In this document: positions 16,029 through 23,656 of the stretch, in pieces
How positions within the stretch are numbered: position 1 is the first letter of the stretch
Layout of the letters: each line of letters opens with the position of its first letter
Assembly: GCA_002361735.1 (NCBI GenBank)
Contig: DETS01000038.1
Location: 1 to 28,504, forward strand
Length of the DNA: 28,504 bases
Source of the DNA: Lachnospiraceae bacterium UBA3282
GTDB lineage: Bacteria; Bacillota; Clostridia; Lachnospirales; Lachnospiraceae
Reading direction: 5' to 3'
The notes under the pieces: generated by a model
Told to the model about the DNA's origin: nothing
The model's database searches: none
The model's input: the letters and a program-made list of their open reading frames with translations, nothing else
Position numbers and translations under genes: made by a program

Positions 16029-17084
16029 TTATCCGCAAATTTGATTCAACGCCCGATAAAGCGCCTCCATCTGCTCGTCCGTACCGATGGTGATGCGCAG
16101 GTAGTTATCAATCCGCGCCTTATTCCACCACCTGACATAGATGTCATTTTCTTTCAGCCTGTCAAAAATCTCCCGCGCAGGCACTGTTTTGTGAGAAGCA
16201 AAGATGAAGTTGGCATAGGATTTCGGAAACGTAAATCCCAGCCGGGAAAGCCGCTCCTCCGCCGTCGCTCTCGTATTCATGATTTTTTGACAGCACTCCT
16301 TAAAGTATGCCTCGTCCCGCACCGCCGCAACGCCAAGCTCCAGCGCCGCCGTGTTCATGGTGTAGGAATTGACCGAGTATTTGACATCATTCAGATAGCG
16401 GATCAGCTTCGGCTGTCCCATCGCATACCCAATGCGCATCCCCGCCATGTTCCTGGACTTGGAAAAGGTCTGCACCACCAGCAGGTTGTCGTATTTATCA
16501 ATGAGGGGCAGCGCACTCGTGCCGCCAAAATCAATGTAAGCCTCGTCCACGATCACCACCACATCACGGTTTGCCGCCACGATCTCCTCCACCTGTGAAA
16601 GGGGCATCCGCACGCCCGTAGGCGCGTTGGGATTGGGAAAGACCACACCGCCGTTTGGCTGTTTATAATCCGCCGCGCGGATCTGAAAATCAGCATCCAG
16701 CGCCTTCCTCTCATAAGGAATCCGATACACATCCGCCCACACATCATAAAAAGAATACGTAATATCCGGAAACAGGATGGGCTTTCCCGAATCAAAGAAC
16801 GTTAAAAACGCCATCGACAGCACATCGTCCGAGCCGACGCCGATAAACAACCGATCCGTCCCGATATGATAATATGCCGCCAATTCCTCCGCCAGCGCCG
16901 TCTGCTCCGGAAAAGCGGGATACAGCCTGAGTTTTTCCACATCCAGCGCTGCTGCCGCCTTTGCCACACCCGGCGCGGGCGGATAGGGGTTTTCGTTGGT
17001 ATTTAATTTAATAACGCTTGTTTTTTTTGGCTGTTCGCCCGGTGTGTAAGGTGTCACCTTACGCACATTTTCTTCCCATTTCAT
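16029..17084 (-). CDS. hisC: Histidinol-phosphate aminotransferase
   Basis: PLP enzyme of class I/II that transaminates imidazole-acetol phosphate to histidinol phosphate. Seen are LNTNENPYPPAPGV (27-40), the GVGSDDVL block (82-89), NPNAPTG (151-157), VDEAYIDF (179-186) and the PLP lysine K209 in TFSKSRNMAGMRIGYAMG. The 351 residues from the ATG at 17084 fit the family; AAGGAG is 9 bases upstream, and the extended frame to 17165 runs through a hairpin-rich spacer. An ATG five bases upstream in another frame closes after two codons. No other his gene is adjacent, so a broader aromatic-aminotransferase role cannot be excluded, but HisC is the best match. Confidence 0.92.
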   Translation of the reverse strand: MKWEENVRKVTPYTPGEQPKKTSVIKLNTNENPYPPAPGVAKAAAALDVEKLRLYPAFPEQTALAEELAAYYHIGTDRLFIGVGSDDVLSMAFLTFFDSGKPILFPDITYSFYDVWADVYRIPYERKALDADFQIRAADYKQPNGGVVFPNPNAPTGVRMPLSQVEEIVAANRDVVVIVDEAYIDFGGTSALPLIDKYDNLLVVQTFSKSRNMAGMRIGYAMGQPKLIRYLNDVKYSVNSYTMNTAALELGVAAVRDEAYFKECCQKIMNTRATAEERLSRLGFTFPKSYANFIFASHKTVPAREIFDRLKENDIYVRWWNKARIDNYLRITIGTDEQMEALYRALNQICG

Positions 17085-17118
17085 GCCATTTATCTCCTTA
17101 CCATTGAATCCAATACAC

Positions 17119-17146
17119 AGAGAAGACCGTCTTTCAGGGCTTCTCT
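17119..17146 (-). repeat. Hairpin in the hisC leader overlapping a TCTCA/TGAGA palindrome
   Basis: AGAGAAG (17119-17125) and CTTCTCT (17140-17146) form a seven-base-pair stem. The neighbouring palindrome TCTCATGTGAGA (17144-17155) shares its TCT bases, so only one of the two folds can form at a time. This lies 35-70 bases upstream of the hisC start. Confidence 0.5.
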
Positions 17147-17159
17147 CATGTGAGACATA

Positions 17160-17204
17160 GTACATCTTTGCGAAGCAGTCTTTACTGCGAGCAATTAGAT
17201 GTAC
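17160..17204 (-). repeat. Long stem-loop containing the glycosyltransferase stop codon
   Basis: GTACATCT (17160-17167) and AGATGTAC (17197-17204) form a perfect eight-base-pair outer stem; GCAGT/ACTGC (17175-17179, 17184-17188) form an inner stem. The TAA of the glycosyltransferase gene (17182-17184) is inside the structure, so the last residues of that protein are encoded by it. There is no U-run, so it is not a classical terminator. Confidence 0.55.
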
Positions 17205-18216
17205 TTCTCACATTGTCAGCCGCCAGCCTCGTATACGCCGCCGCCTGCTCCTCATTCCCCAGCTCCTGATAGCACTTGGCAAGCCCCCGCAGGGGAAGAT
17301 CGCCGCTGCTGTGGATATCCAAAATACTCTCCGTCTCGTAAGCCGCATTGTACAGCCATATGATCGCCTCGTCATAGTCTTCCCGTTCCATATAATAGGC
17401 GCCCAGCTCACAGCAAATTTCCGCGCATCCTTCAGAAGCCACCGCTTTCATCGCATACTTAAAAAAGTCCGCCTCATCCCCTGCAAGTCTCGCTGCCCTC
17501 GCCGCCACGCAGGCCGCCTCCATCAACTCGTCTTCTCCCCGCTTCTCATCCTTGCAGGACTGCTGAAAGAAAGCCCGTGCCGCCAGAAAGTCTTTCACTT
17601 CCCCGGAGATAAAAAGTTCCTTGGCGTAAATATTGTGCAGCCGCTTATCTAACGGCTCTCCCGCCTCCACAAGCCGCGCAAAGGCTGCCAGATCCCGATC
17701 CTTATGATTCTCCTCAGGCAAATGCTGAATACAGATCTCACTATCATAAATAACAGGTGTGATTCCTACCTGCTCATGAATCGCTCCCTGCCACTGAAAG
17801 CTGCGGTTTCTCTTAAAAAGTTTGGGGCGCAGCTCCTTGTCGAAGTTGTAAATCGTGCCGTTTGCCAGTTGGTTTACATAATACATCTGCACAATCTCGA
17901 TCTCAGGCAGCAGCACTTCCTTCATTTGCAGAAAGGCGGCCCTGTTTTCCGCATCCAGCACTTCGTCCGCGTCCGCCGAGTAGATATAATCCATCTTCGC
18001 CTTGGAAAAAGCAAAGTTTCTGGCATCGGAAAAGCTGCCCGTCCACGCAAAATCATAGATCCGATCCGTGTAGCCTGCCGCGATCTCTTTGGTGGCATCC
18101 GTCGAACCCGTGTCCACGATGATGATTTCGTCCGTCAGTCCTTTCAGGCTGTTCAGACATCTGGCTAAGATCCGTTCTTCATTTTTCACGATCATACACA
18201 AACTGATTGTGACCAT
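17182..18216 (-). CDS. Family 2 glycosyltransferase with C-terminal TPR-like region
   Basis: A 344-residue cytoplasmic GT-A enzyme. The N-terminal half starts ISLCMIVKNEERILARCL, has IIIVDTGSTDATKEIA (31-46) and the metal-binding DAD at residues 82-84 in YSADADEVLD, followed by the IHEQV segment. The C-terminal half (about 210-340) is helical with TPR-like pairs such as GAYYMEREDYDEAIIWLYNAAY and GLAKCYQELGNEEQAAAYTRLA. Such fusions occur in Firmicutes glycosyltransferases of unknown acceptor. The ATG at 18216 has AAAGGA 8 bases upstream. It follows the small membrane-protein gene after 42 bases, in a run with a membrane acyltransferase that suggests surface polysaccharide or envelope modification. 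Confidence 0.9.
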   Translation of the reverse strand: MVTISLCMIVKNEERILARCLNSLKGLTDEIIIVDTGSTDATKEIAAGYTDRIYDFAWTGSFSDARNFAFSKAKMDYIYSADADEVLDAENRAAFLQMKEVLLPEIEIVQMYYVNQLANGTIYNFDKELRPKLFKRNRSFQWQGAIHEQVGITPVIYDSEICIQHLPEENHKDRDLAAFARLVEAGEPLDKRLHNIYAKELFISGEVKDFLAARAFFQQSCKDEKRGEDELMEAACVAARAARLAGDEADFFKYAMKAVASEGCAEICCELGAYYMEREDYDEAIIWLYNAAYETESILDIHSSGDLPLRGLAKCYQELGNEEQAAAYTRLAADNVRSTSNCSQ

Positions 18217-18258
18217 TCGTGTTTTCCTTTCTCACGTTAATCCCAAATTCTTCTCACA

Positions 18259-18642
18259 CTACCAGCCCCGCCCATGCGCGTACAGCACCTCCGCCCGCAT
18301 CCGCTCCTCGATCGGCAGCCACACCTCCACCGCGCCTGCCCGAAGCAGGAGATTCTCATAGCGGTGCCGCTTCACAAATTTTGCGGAGGCAGACAGCAGA
18401 TACCTCGTCGTGTAAGACCGGTCTCCCATCCGCTCCCGCATTTTTATGACATGTGTGTCATTTACTCTCCACAGCCTTTCTCTGCCCAGGAATCGGTACT
18501 TATTCCCGTCCCAGTTATAGATCCGCACTGTGTGACGCGCCAAATTGCGCCATGCTGCCGCCAGAACCACGAGCAGTATAAACAATCCCGCCGCTGCCCA
18601 CAACAGATATCCGTCCGCCGCTGCCCACCAATTTTCTTTCAT
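18259..18642 (-). CDS. Small membrane protein of unknown function
   Basis: I do not recognise this family. The 127-residue protein has one strong hydrophobic segment (about residues 11-31, GYLLWAAAGLFILLVVLAAA) and a basic, beta-rich-looking cytoplasmic or external part (RIYNWDGNKYRFLGRERLWRV, then a run with five arginines). The start at 18642 is preferred because GGAGG precedes it by four bases; the in-frame ATG at 18672 has no ribosome binding site. It lies between the acyltransferase (90 bases) and the glycosyltransferase (42 bases), so it may be an accessory part of an envelope-modification unit. Confidence 0.65.
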   Translation of the reverse strand: MKENWWAAADGYLLWAAAGLFILLVVLAAAWRNLARHTVRIYNWDGNKYRFLGRERLWRVNDTHVIKMRERMGDRSYTTRYLLSASAKFVKRHRYENLLLRAGAVEVWLPIEERMRAEVLYAHGRGW

Positions 18643-18731
18643 TGTGCCTCCGTTCCCGGCACATCTCTCCATCAGCTGTCAAACATCCTGAGGATAGCGT
18701 AACACACTCCCCTTTTGATTGCAATGAAAAG

Positions 18732-19907
18732 TCAGTCAAAACGCTCCGCCTTGCACTGCTTCAAAAAGACGCGCTTCACCGCCGGCCGATAACTGTCAAG
18801 CCCCCTCTGCAGCAGCAGCGGCAGTCCCACCCCCGCCGCCAGATAGACCATCTGAAAAGCTTCGGAGCCCTTCACCAGATAAAAATAATCGATATCCGCA
18901 TGGAAGCGCACAAAATCAAAATCCGCCAGATATCCCGTATGCGAAGCAATCCCCGCCAAAACCATTTTCACCAGCATAAAAGCCATCACATGGTGCATCA
19001 TCACGGCATAGGTGCTGCGTCCAAGATAAAGCAAAAAGCCGCCCGCCGGATTGTGAGCCGCTGCCGGACTGTTTTTCCCGCCCTCACACAATGGCGTCAA
19101 AACTCTCGCTACCCGCAGCCAGAAGGCTATACCTGACACGGCTGTCACATATGGGATGATCGGCCCGTTGGCGAACCCCGTGACCCACACGCTGCTGTAG
19201 GCGAGCCCGTTGCAGCACAGATGCAGAAGCACCTGCACCCCGACCACAATGACAAAGTAGGGCAGATTTCCGAGCTGATCCCTTGATTCCAGTTTCTTCT
19301 TATAAAACTGCCCCATCTGAAAGCAGGGATAGAGAAAGAGAATCCGCCCCGGCGTCTTGTAAAGTCCCCAGACACGCCCTTCCGTGGCAAATTGCACCAC
19401 AAGCACCCCCACCGCCAGCGAGCACGCAAGAATCAGTCTTTCATCACAAAGGCGAAGCTTGCGTAAAATCAGACGCATACACAGATTCATCCCTTCAACG
19501 AAAAACAGTACGGGCACGAACCATGCCGCGTAATTTAAGATAAACTGATAGCCGTTCAAAAAGGGCGTCACAAACAAGGTCTTTATGGAGACAGCCTCTC
19601 CCATCGAAAATCCCCCGAAAACCCTGAGCACCCAGGCAATCACCCCGTATACCACATTCCAGATAAAATAGGGAAAAAGAAGTCGTTTTGCCTTCTTTTT
19701 CAGATAAAAAAGCGGTTTTTCTTCTTCCTCCATCCGATAGAAATAGCCGGAAATGAACATGAAAAGCGGCACATGAAACGAATAATAGGGAAACAGCCCG
19801 CCCACCGTTAAAATATCATACCCCTGGTGCCCCGCCACGATCATCAGGATCGCAAGGGCGGAGAGGATGCCGAATGTGACATTGTAAGGAGATTTTTGTC
19901 GATCCAT
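18732..19907 (-). CDS. Acyltransferase 3 family integral membrane protein
   Basis: A 391-residue polytopic membrane protein of about ten helices, typical of O-acyltransferases that modify surface sugars. The family pattern is in the first helices: ILSALAILMIVAGHQGYD with the conserved His, then FPYYSFHVPLFMFISGYFYR, KKKAKRLLFPYFIWNVVY and the late GRSTYAVMMHHVMAF. The ATG at 19907 is chosen since GGAGG lies five bases before it; the frame could also begin at a GTG four codons upstream. It is transcribed divergently from the lipoprotein gene at 20009 and is followed by a small membrane protein and a glycosyltransferase. The acyl acceptor is not deducible. Confidence 0.9.
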   Translation of the reverse strand: MDRQKSPYNVTFGILSALAILMIVAGHQGYDILTVGGLFPYYSFHVPLFMFISGYFYRMEEEEKPLFYLKKKAKRLLFPYFIWNVVYGVIAWVLRVFGGFSMGEAVSIKTLFVTPFLNGYQFILNYAAWFVPVLFFVEGMNLCMRLILRKLRLCDERLILACSLAVGVLVVQFATEGRVWGLYKTPGRILFLYPCFQMGQFYKKKLESRDQLGNLPYFVIVVGVQVLLHLCCNGLAYSSVWVTGFANGPIIPYVTAVSGIAFWLRVARVLTPLCEGGKNSPAAAHNPAGGFLLYLGRSTYAVMMHHVMAFMLVKMVLAGIASHTGYLADFDFVRFHADIDYFYLVKGSEAFQMVYLAAGVGLPLLLQRGLDSYRPAVKRVFLKQCKAERFD

Positions 19908-20008
19908 CGGAACCTCCACACGACAAAGCGCGAAATTTGTGGTAAACTGAAATTGTTATATGCTCTATCTTACCAAGAATTGCCGCAGAAAGAAAGAGAA
20001 TCCCATCA

Positions 20009-21142
20009 ATGTATCAGAATTTCAGGAAATTTTCGATTAAAAAACGACCGATATTTTATTTATTTTCCCTTATGTGGCTCCTGATGATCGCAGGAAGCCT
20101 CACCGCCTGCGGGCAGGACGCCCTTCCTGCGGCCGACCCTGCCGCGAACGAAGGCACCGCCTCTGCCGCAGCAAGCGATGCCGAACTTCCGCTCCCCAGC
20201 GAAAATCCTCTGCGCGCCTTTACGACAATACAGGATCTTACGAGCGAAGATTTTACGCCCATCGCCGCGCAGGATGTTCCCCGCAACGCCTTTCCCGACC
20301 TCTCCGTCCCCACCTATGTCATCGAAGTGGATGGCACTTACTTTATCGTGGACTGCTATCACGACCAGATCATCTATCATGACAACCTCACAGACCCGCT
20401 GACGGACTGGCAGGTCCTGACAAACGAGATCGACAAAGGGCACACCATCGCCAGCGACGGAACCGTCTATCTGGCGGACGACACGGAAGGCAACCGCATC
20501 CTTGTCTTTGAAAAGAAGGAGGGTGTTTTCTACCACACCCAAACGTTAGATGCAGTCGGAAACCGCCCTCACTATATTGTCTATGATGCCCCGACGGACA
20601 CCTTTTATGTATGGAGCTCCATGAGTGGTGAAATGTTTCTCTGCCGCCACGACCCCGGAGATTCCCATATGTATCTCACCCGGCACGTAAGTGTCCACCC
20701 GCTCTCAGAGATGGACGCCTATGTACGCTCCTTCACCATCGACGGCGACGACATCTATTTTGTCTCCGGCATCCCCAGCTCGCCCTCCATTCTACGGGCG
20801 GATTTGCGCACCTTTGCGATAACGGATACCTATCCCGTGCCCGACACGATTGCCGGCATGGTACAGCTCACCATTGCGGAGGGAAACTATTATCTCACCG
20901 TCTCCACGGATCTTACAGGCAGTCAGGATGCCGCCACCATGGTGCGCACAGAAGACCTGTCACAACTCGCCGAAGGAGCTTACGAGGATGTCTATGCCAA
21001 TTTCATCGGCGGCGGCACACCCTATTACATCACAAAAATAAATAACAGCTATTATCTAACTGAACACCGTATTCCCGGGCACGCCGTCTGGAAATTTGAC
21101 ATCGCAGGAGACGGCATCAAAAACGTGGAGGCCATTTACTGA
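20009..21142 (+). CDS. Predicted lipoprotein with beta-propeller-like repeats
   Basis: A 377-residue secreted protein of unknown function. The N-terminus is basic (KFSIKKRPIF), then hydrophobic (about 16-31), ending in the lipobox LTAC with C34 as the lipidated cysteine, followed by an Ala/Ser-rich linker. The mature part has repeated short blade-like units: YVIEVDGTYFIVDCYHDQII, TIASDGTVYLADDTEGNRIL, HYIVYDAPTDTFYVWSSMSG, SFTIDGDDIYFVSG and YYITKINNSYYLTEHR, suggesting a beta-propeller. The ribosome binding site is weak (AAAGAGA). It diverges from the acyltransferase gene, 101 bases away, and its stop codon overlaps the nhaC stop by seven bases tail to tail. A link with the acyltransferase is only positional. 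Confidence 0.8.
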   Translation: MYQNFRKFSIKKRPIFYLFSLMWLLMIAGSLTACGQDALPAADPAANEGTASAAASDAELPLPSENPLRAFTTIQDLTSEDFTPIAAQDVPRNAFPDLSVPTYVIEVDGTYFIVDCYHDQIIYHDNLTDPLTDWQVLTNEIDKGHTIASDGTVYLADDTEGNRILVFEKKEGVFYHTQTLDAVGNRPHYIVYDAPTDTFYVWSSMSGEMFLCRHDPGDSHMYLTRHVSVHPLSEMDAYVRSFTIDGDDIYFVSGIPSSPSILRADLRTFAITDTYPVPDTIAGMVQLTIAEGNYYLTVSTDLTGSQDAATMVRTEDLSQLAEGAYEDVYANFIGGGTPYYITKINNSYYLTEHRIPGHAVWKFDIAGDGIKNVEAIY

Positions 21143-22761
21143 TCCTGTGCCGTTCCATTGATATTGCGGAGCGCAAACAACACCGCCACCATCAGCACAA
21201 TGCCCACAGGGAGCGCAATCCATGCACTCTTGACAAATCCCGCCACAATATATGTGACAAAAGATACCGCCGCCGCCAAAACCGCATAAGGAAGCTGCGT
21301 CGTGACGTGATTCACATGCTCACACTGTGCACCCGCGGAAGCCATGATGGTGGTATCGGAAATCGGAGAACAGTGATCGCCGCAGACCGCTCCCGCCATG
21401 CACGCGGAAATGGACATGATCATCATCTGCGGATCTCCGTCTTGGAACACCGCTACTACGATTGGGATCAGGATCCCAAAGGTTCCCCAGGATGTGCCCG
21501 TCGCAAAGGCCAGAAAACACCCTACCAAAAAGATGATCGCCGGCAGGAAATTCATCAGCCCGCCCGCGCCGGACTGCACGACTCCCGCCACAAATTCTTT
21601 GGCGCCCAGGCTGTCCGTCATCGCTTTCAAGGTCCAGGCGAAGGTCAGGATCAAGATTGCAGGCACCATAGCACGAAAGCCCTCGGGAATGCTGTCCATA
21701 CATTCCTTAAAGGAGAGCACCCGACGAATCTGATAAAACACGATCGTGACGATCAGACCGAAAAAGCTGCCAAGCGTCAGTCCCAAAGAAGCGTCGGAAT
21801 TGGAAAATGCCTCCACAAAGCCTGCTCCCTCAAAAAAGCCGCCTGTGTAAATCATGCCGATCACGCAGCAGACAATCAGCGCACCAATGGGAATCAACAG
21901 ATCCGCGACACCGCCTTTTGCGCTGATCTTTTCTTCTTTCACATTTTCATAGGGCCGTCCCTGCGTCGTAAACAGGTCGTTCTTTAGAATCGCATTCCGC
22001 TCATGCTCCTTCATTTTACCAAACTCTGTCTTCATCAGCACCATACCCACCATCATGACAATCGTCAAAATAGCGTAAAAATTGTAGGGAATCGCGCGGA
22101 TAAAGATGGAAAAACCGTCCTCGCCTTCTACAAAGCCCGTCACCGCCGCCGCCCAGGAAGAAATCGGCGCAATGATGCAGACAGGAGCCGCCGTCGCGTC
22201 AATCAGATAGGAAAGCTTTGCCCTCGACACCTTAAACTTGTCCGTCACAGGGCGCATCACGCTGCCCACCGTCAGGCAGTTGAAATAATCATCGATAAAA
22301 ATCAGCACCCCCAAAAGGATGGTTGCAAGCTGCGCGCCCACGCGATTTTTGATATGACTTGCCGCAAACCGGCCAAATGCCGCAGAGCCGCCCGCCTTAT
22401 TCATCAGGCTGACCATGGCTCCCAAAATCACCAGGAACACCAAAATACCAACGTTATAGCTGTCCGACAAAACGCCGATAATGCCGTCCGAGAAAATATG
22501 AGTGATCGTCGTCTCAAACCGAAATCCCGAATACAGAAGTCCTCCCATGATAATACCGACAAACAGGGAACTGTAAACCTCTTTCGTAATCAGGGCAAGC
22601 CCGATTGCTACGATTGCCGGAACCAACGCCCAGAACGTCGCGTGCAGGGCCGGCACATACGCCATCTCCTCCTCCGCCGCAAACACCGTTGTAGAATATG
22701 CCATTACCAGTAAAAGCACGGTCGGCAAAAGCATCCTCCACCTTTTTTTCATTCGTTTCAT
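21136..22761 (-). CDS. NhaC-family Na+/H+ antiporter
   Basis: A 541-residue polytopic membrane protein, probably exchanging Na+ for H+ or transporting a related organic anion. After an N-terminal signal-like helix (about 10-30) it has eleven or more hydrophobic segments and the family blocks FIDDYFNCLTVGSVMRPVTD, DATAAPVCIIAPISSWAA, FATGTSWGTFGILIPI and GAVCGDHCSPISDTTIMASA. The ATG at 22761 has GAGG about 11 bases upstream; the open frame to 22821 is in the leader after the promoter. It has its own near-consensus promoter at 22845-22873, so its expression does not rely on the broken ABC genes. Its 3' end overlaps the convergent lipoprotein gene by seven bases with no terminator between. Confidence 0.9.
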   Translation of the reverse strand: MKRMKKRWRMLLPTVLLLVMAYSTTVFAAEEEMAYVPALHATFWALVPAIVAIGLALITKEVYSSLFVGIIMGGLLYSGFRFETTITHIFSDGIIGVLSDSYNVGILVFLVILGAMVSLMNKAGGSAAFGRFAASHIKNRVGAQLATILLGVLIFIDDYFNCLTVGSVMRPVTDKFKVSRAKLSYLIDATAAPVCIIAPISSWAAAVTGFVEGEDGFSIFIRAIPYNFYAILTIVMMVGMVLMKTEFGKMKEHERNAILKNDLFTTQGRPYENVKEEKISAKGGVADLLIPIGALIVCCVIGMIYTGGFFEGAGFVEAFSNSDASLGLTLGSFFGLIVTIVFYQIRRVLSFKECMDSIPEGFRAMVPAILILTFAWTLKAMTDSLGAKEFVAGVVQSGAGGLMNFLPAIIFLVGCFLAFATGTSWGTFGILIPIVVAVFQDGDPQMMIMSISACMAGAVCGDHCSPISDTTIMASAGAQCEHVNHVTTQLPYAVLAAAVSFVTYIVAGFVKSAWIALPVGIVLMVAVLFALRNINGTAQDQ

Positions 22762-22796
22762 GACTTTTTCTTCCTCTCTTCTTAGTGAAATGAAAA

Positions 22797-22831
22797 CCAC
22801 AAACACGCCGCCTTCCGCCACGCATTTGTGG
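22797..22831 (-). repeat. Hairpin in the nhaC mRNA leader
   Basis: CCACAAA (22797-22803) and TTTGTGG (22825-22831) form a seven-base-pair stem around a GC-rich loop. It lies between the nhaC promoter and start codon and could affect translation or mRNA stability. Confidence 0.4.
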
Positions 22832-22844
22832 TATTTTACCCATT

Positions 22845-22873
22845 ATTTTACTCGAACGGACGGAAAGTGTCAA
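22845..22873 (-). promoter_or_regulatory. SigmaA promoter of nhaC
   Basis: Minus strand TTGACA (22873-22868), 17-base spacer, TAAAAT (22850-22845). Predicted transcription start near 22838, giving a leader of about 75 bases with one hairpin. Confidence 0.75.
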
Positions 22874-22927
22874 ATATTTCTTAGAACCCTTTCGGTTATT
22901 GCAGCCAAACGCTGCCGCAGACCGCCT

Positions 22928-22996
22928 TCACATCCGCGCCTCCATCAGATTCCCCGAGGCATACCGTCTCAGTCCTCTGTAAAACACGGTCACAGC
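22928..22996 (-). pseudogene. C-terminal remnant of a second ABC-2 permease
   Basis: About 22 codons in the frame shifted from the preceding gene read AVTVFYRGLRRYASGNLMEA and end at a TGA (22928-22930). Family knowledge: three-gene exporter operons of this type have an ATPase, a first permease ending in a short VNGG-like tail, and a second permease that ends in a helix plus a GLRRY-like tail. Here the VNGG tail of the first permease runs directly into this tail, implying loss of almost the whole second permease gene (about 0.7 kb by family size). The assignment rests on resemblance of a short segment. Confidence 0.5.
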
Positions 22997-23655
22997 CGCC
23001 GTTAACATACAGTCTCCTTACCCCCTTCCTGTAGATGAAAAACATCAGTCCGCAGCCGACTGTCAGATACAGCGCCTGCGCCGCCAGGATCTCCACGCAC
23101 TTCTCCAAGTGAAAGTCCACCACCAATTTGGCCGGTCCGTAACACACGGTATAAATCGGAGTCAGTTTCAATAACGGCTGTAATGCTTGCGGAAAAATCT
23201 CGACCGGGAACAAAATCCCCACCACCAGGATCAGTTTATTGTAAATCCACTGGAAAGGTGTCGTATCCTCGATCCAAAAGGAAAACAAGCTGATGCACAG
23301 CTTGAACACCGCATTGATGGTGATCCCCAAAACCGCGCACAGCACCATCACCGGAACCGTGATCCACTGAAAATGCGGTAAAGGCCCGACCAGCGCCGCG
23401 GATATCCTTTGCAACCTCCCTCACCACGTTGGCGTTGGCACCGAAATACAGCATCTCCGTCATCATCACATACCAGATCATCTGCTCCTTCGTATAGCCC
23501 GCGATCAGCTCCTCGGGCGAGCGATACATATAACCCCAGAGTCTGATATAAATATAGATAAAGACAAAGTATGCAAAAAACCCCAGCGCCACATTAGCGG
23601 CATACTGTAAGTTTTCCAGCAATACGGATTTGTAAATCACTCCATATTTCCTCAT
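22996..23655 (-). pseudogene. ABC-2 type permease, broken by an internal frameshifting deletion
   Basis: The start is normal: ATG at 23655, one base after the ATPase stop, with GGAGG upstream, then 85 residues including LQYAANVALGFFAYFVFIYI and FGANANVVREVAKDI. After about 23401 that frame turns into soluble nonsense, while the next frame continues the permease: ALVGPLPHFQWITVPVMVLC, ISLFSFWIEDTTPFQWIYNK, LTPIYTVCYGPAKLVVDF and a final YRKGVRRLYVNGG. Relatives have roughly 35 more residues between the two parts, so bases were lost, not merely one inserted. The predicted product would stop after one or two helices. A sequencing or assembly error is possible but would have to explain missing sequence and not only a frameshift. 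Confidence 0.75.
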
Positions 23656-23656
23656 A

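Noticed and set aside
22003..22713. 236-codon plus-strand open frame opposite nhaC
   Set aside because: Antisense shadow: its translation is very rich in Arg, His and Asn, as expected from the reverse complement of a membrane-protein gene.
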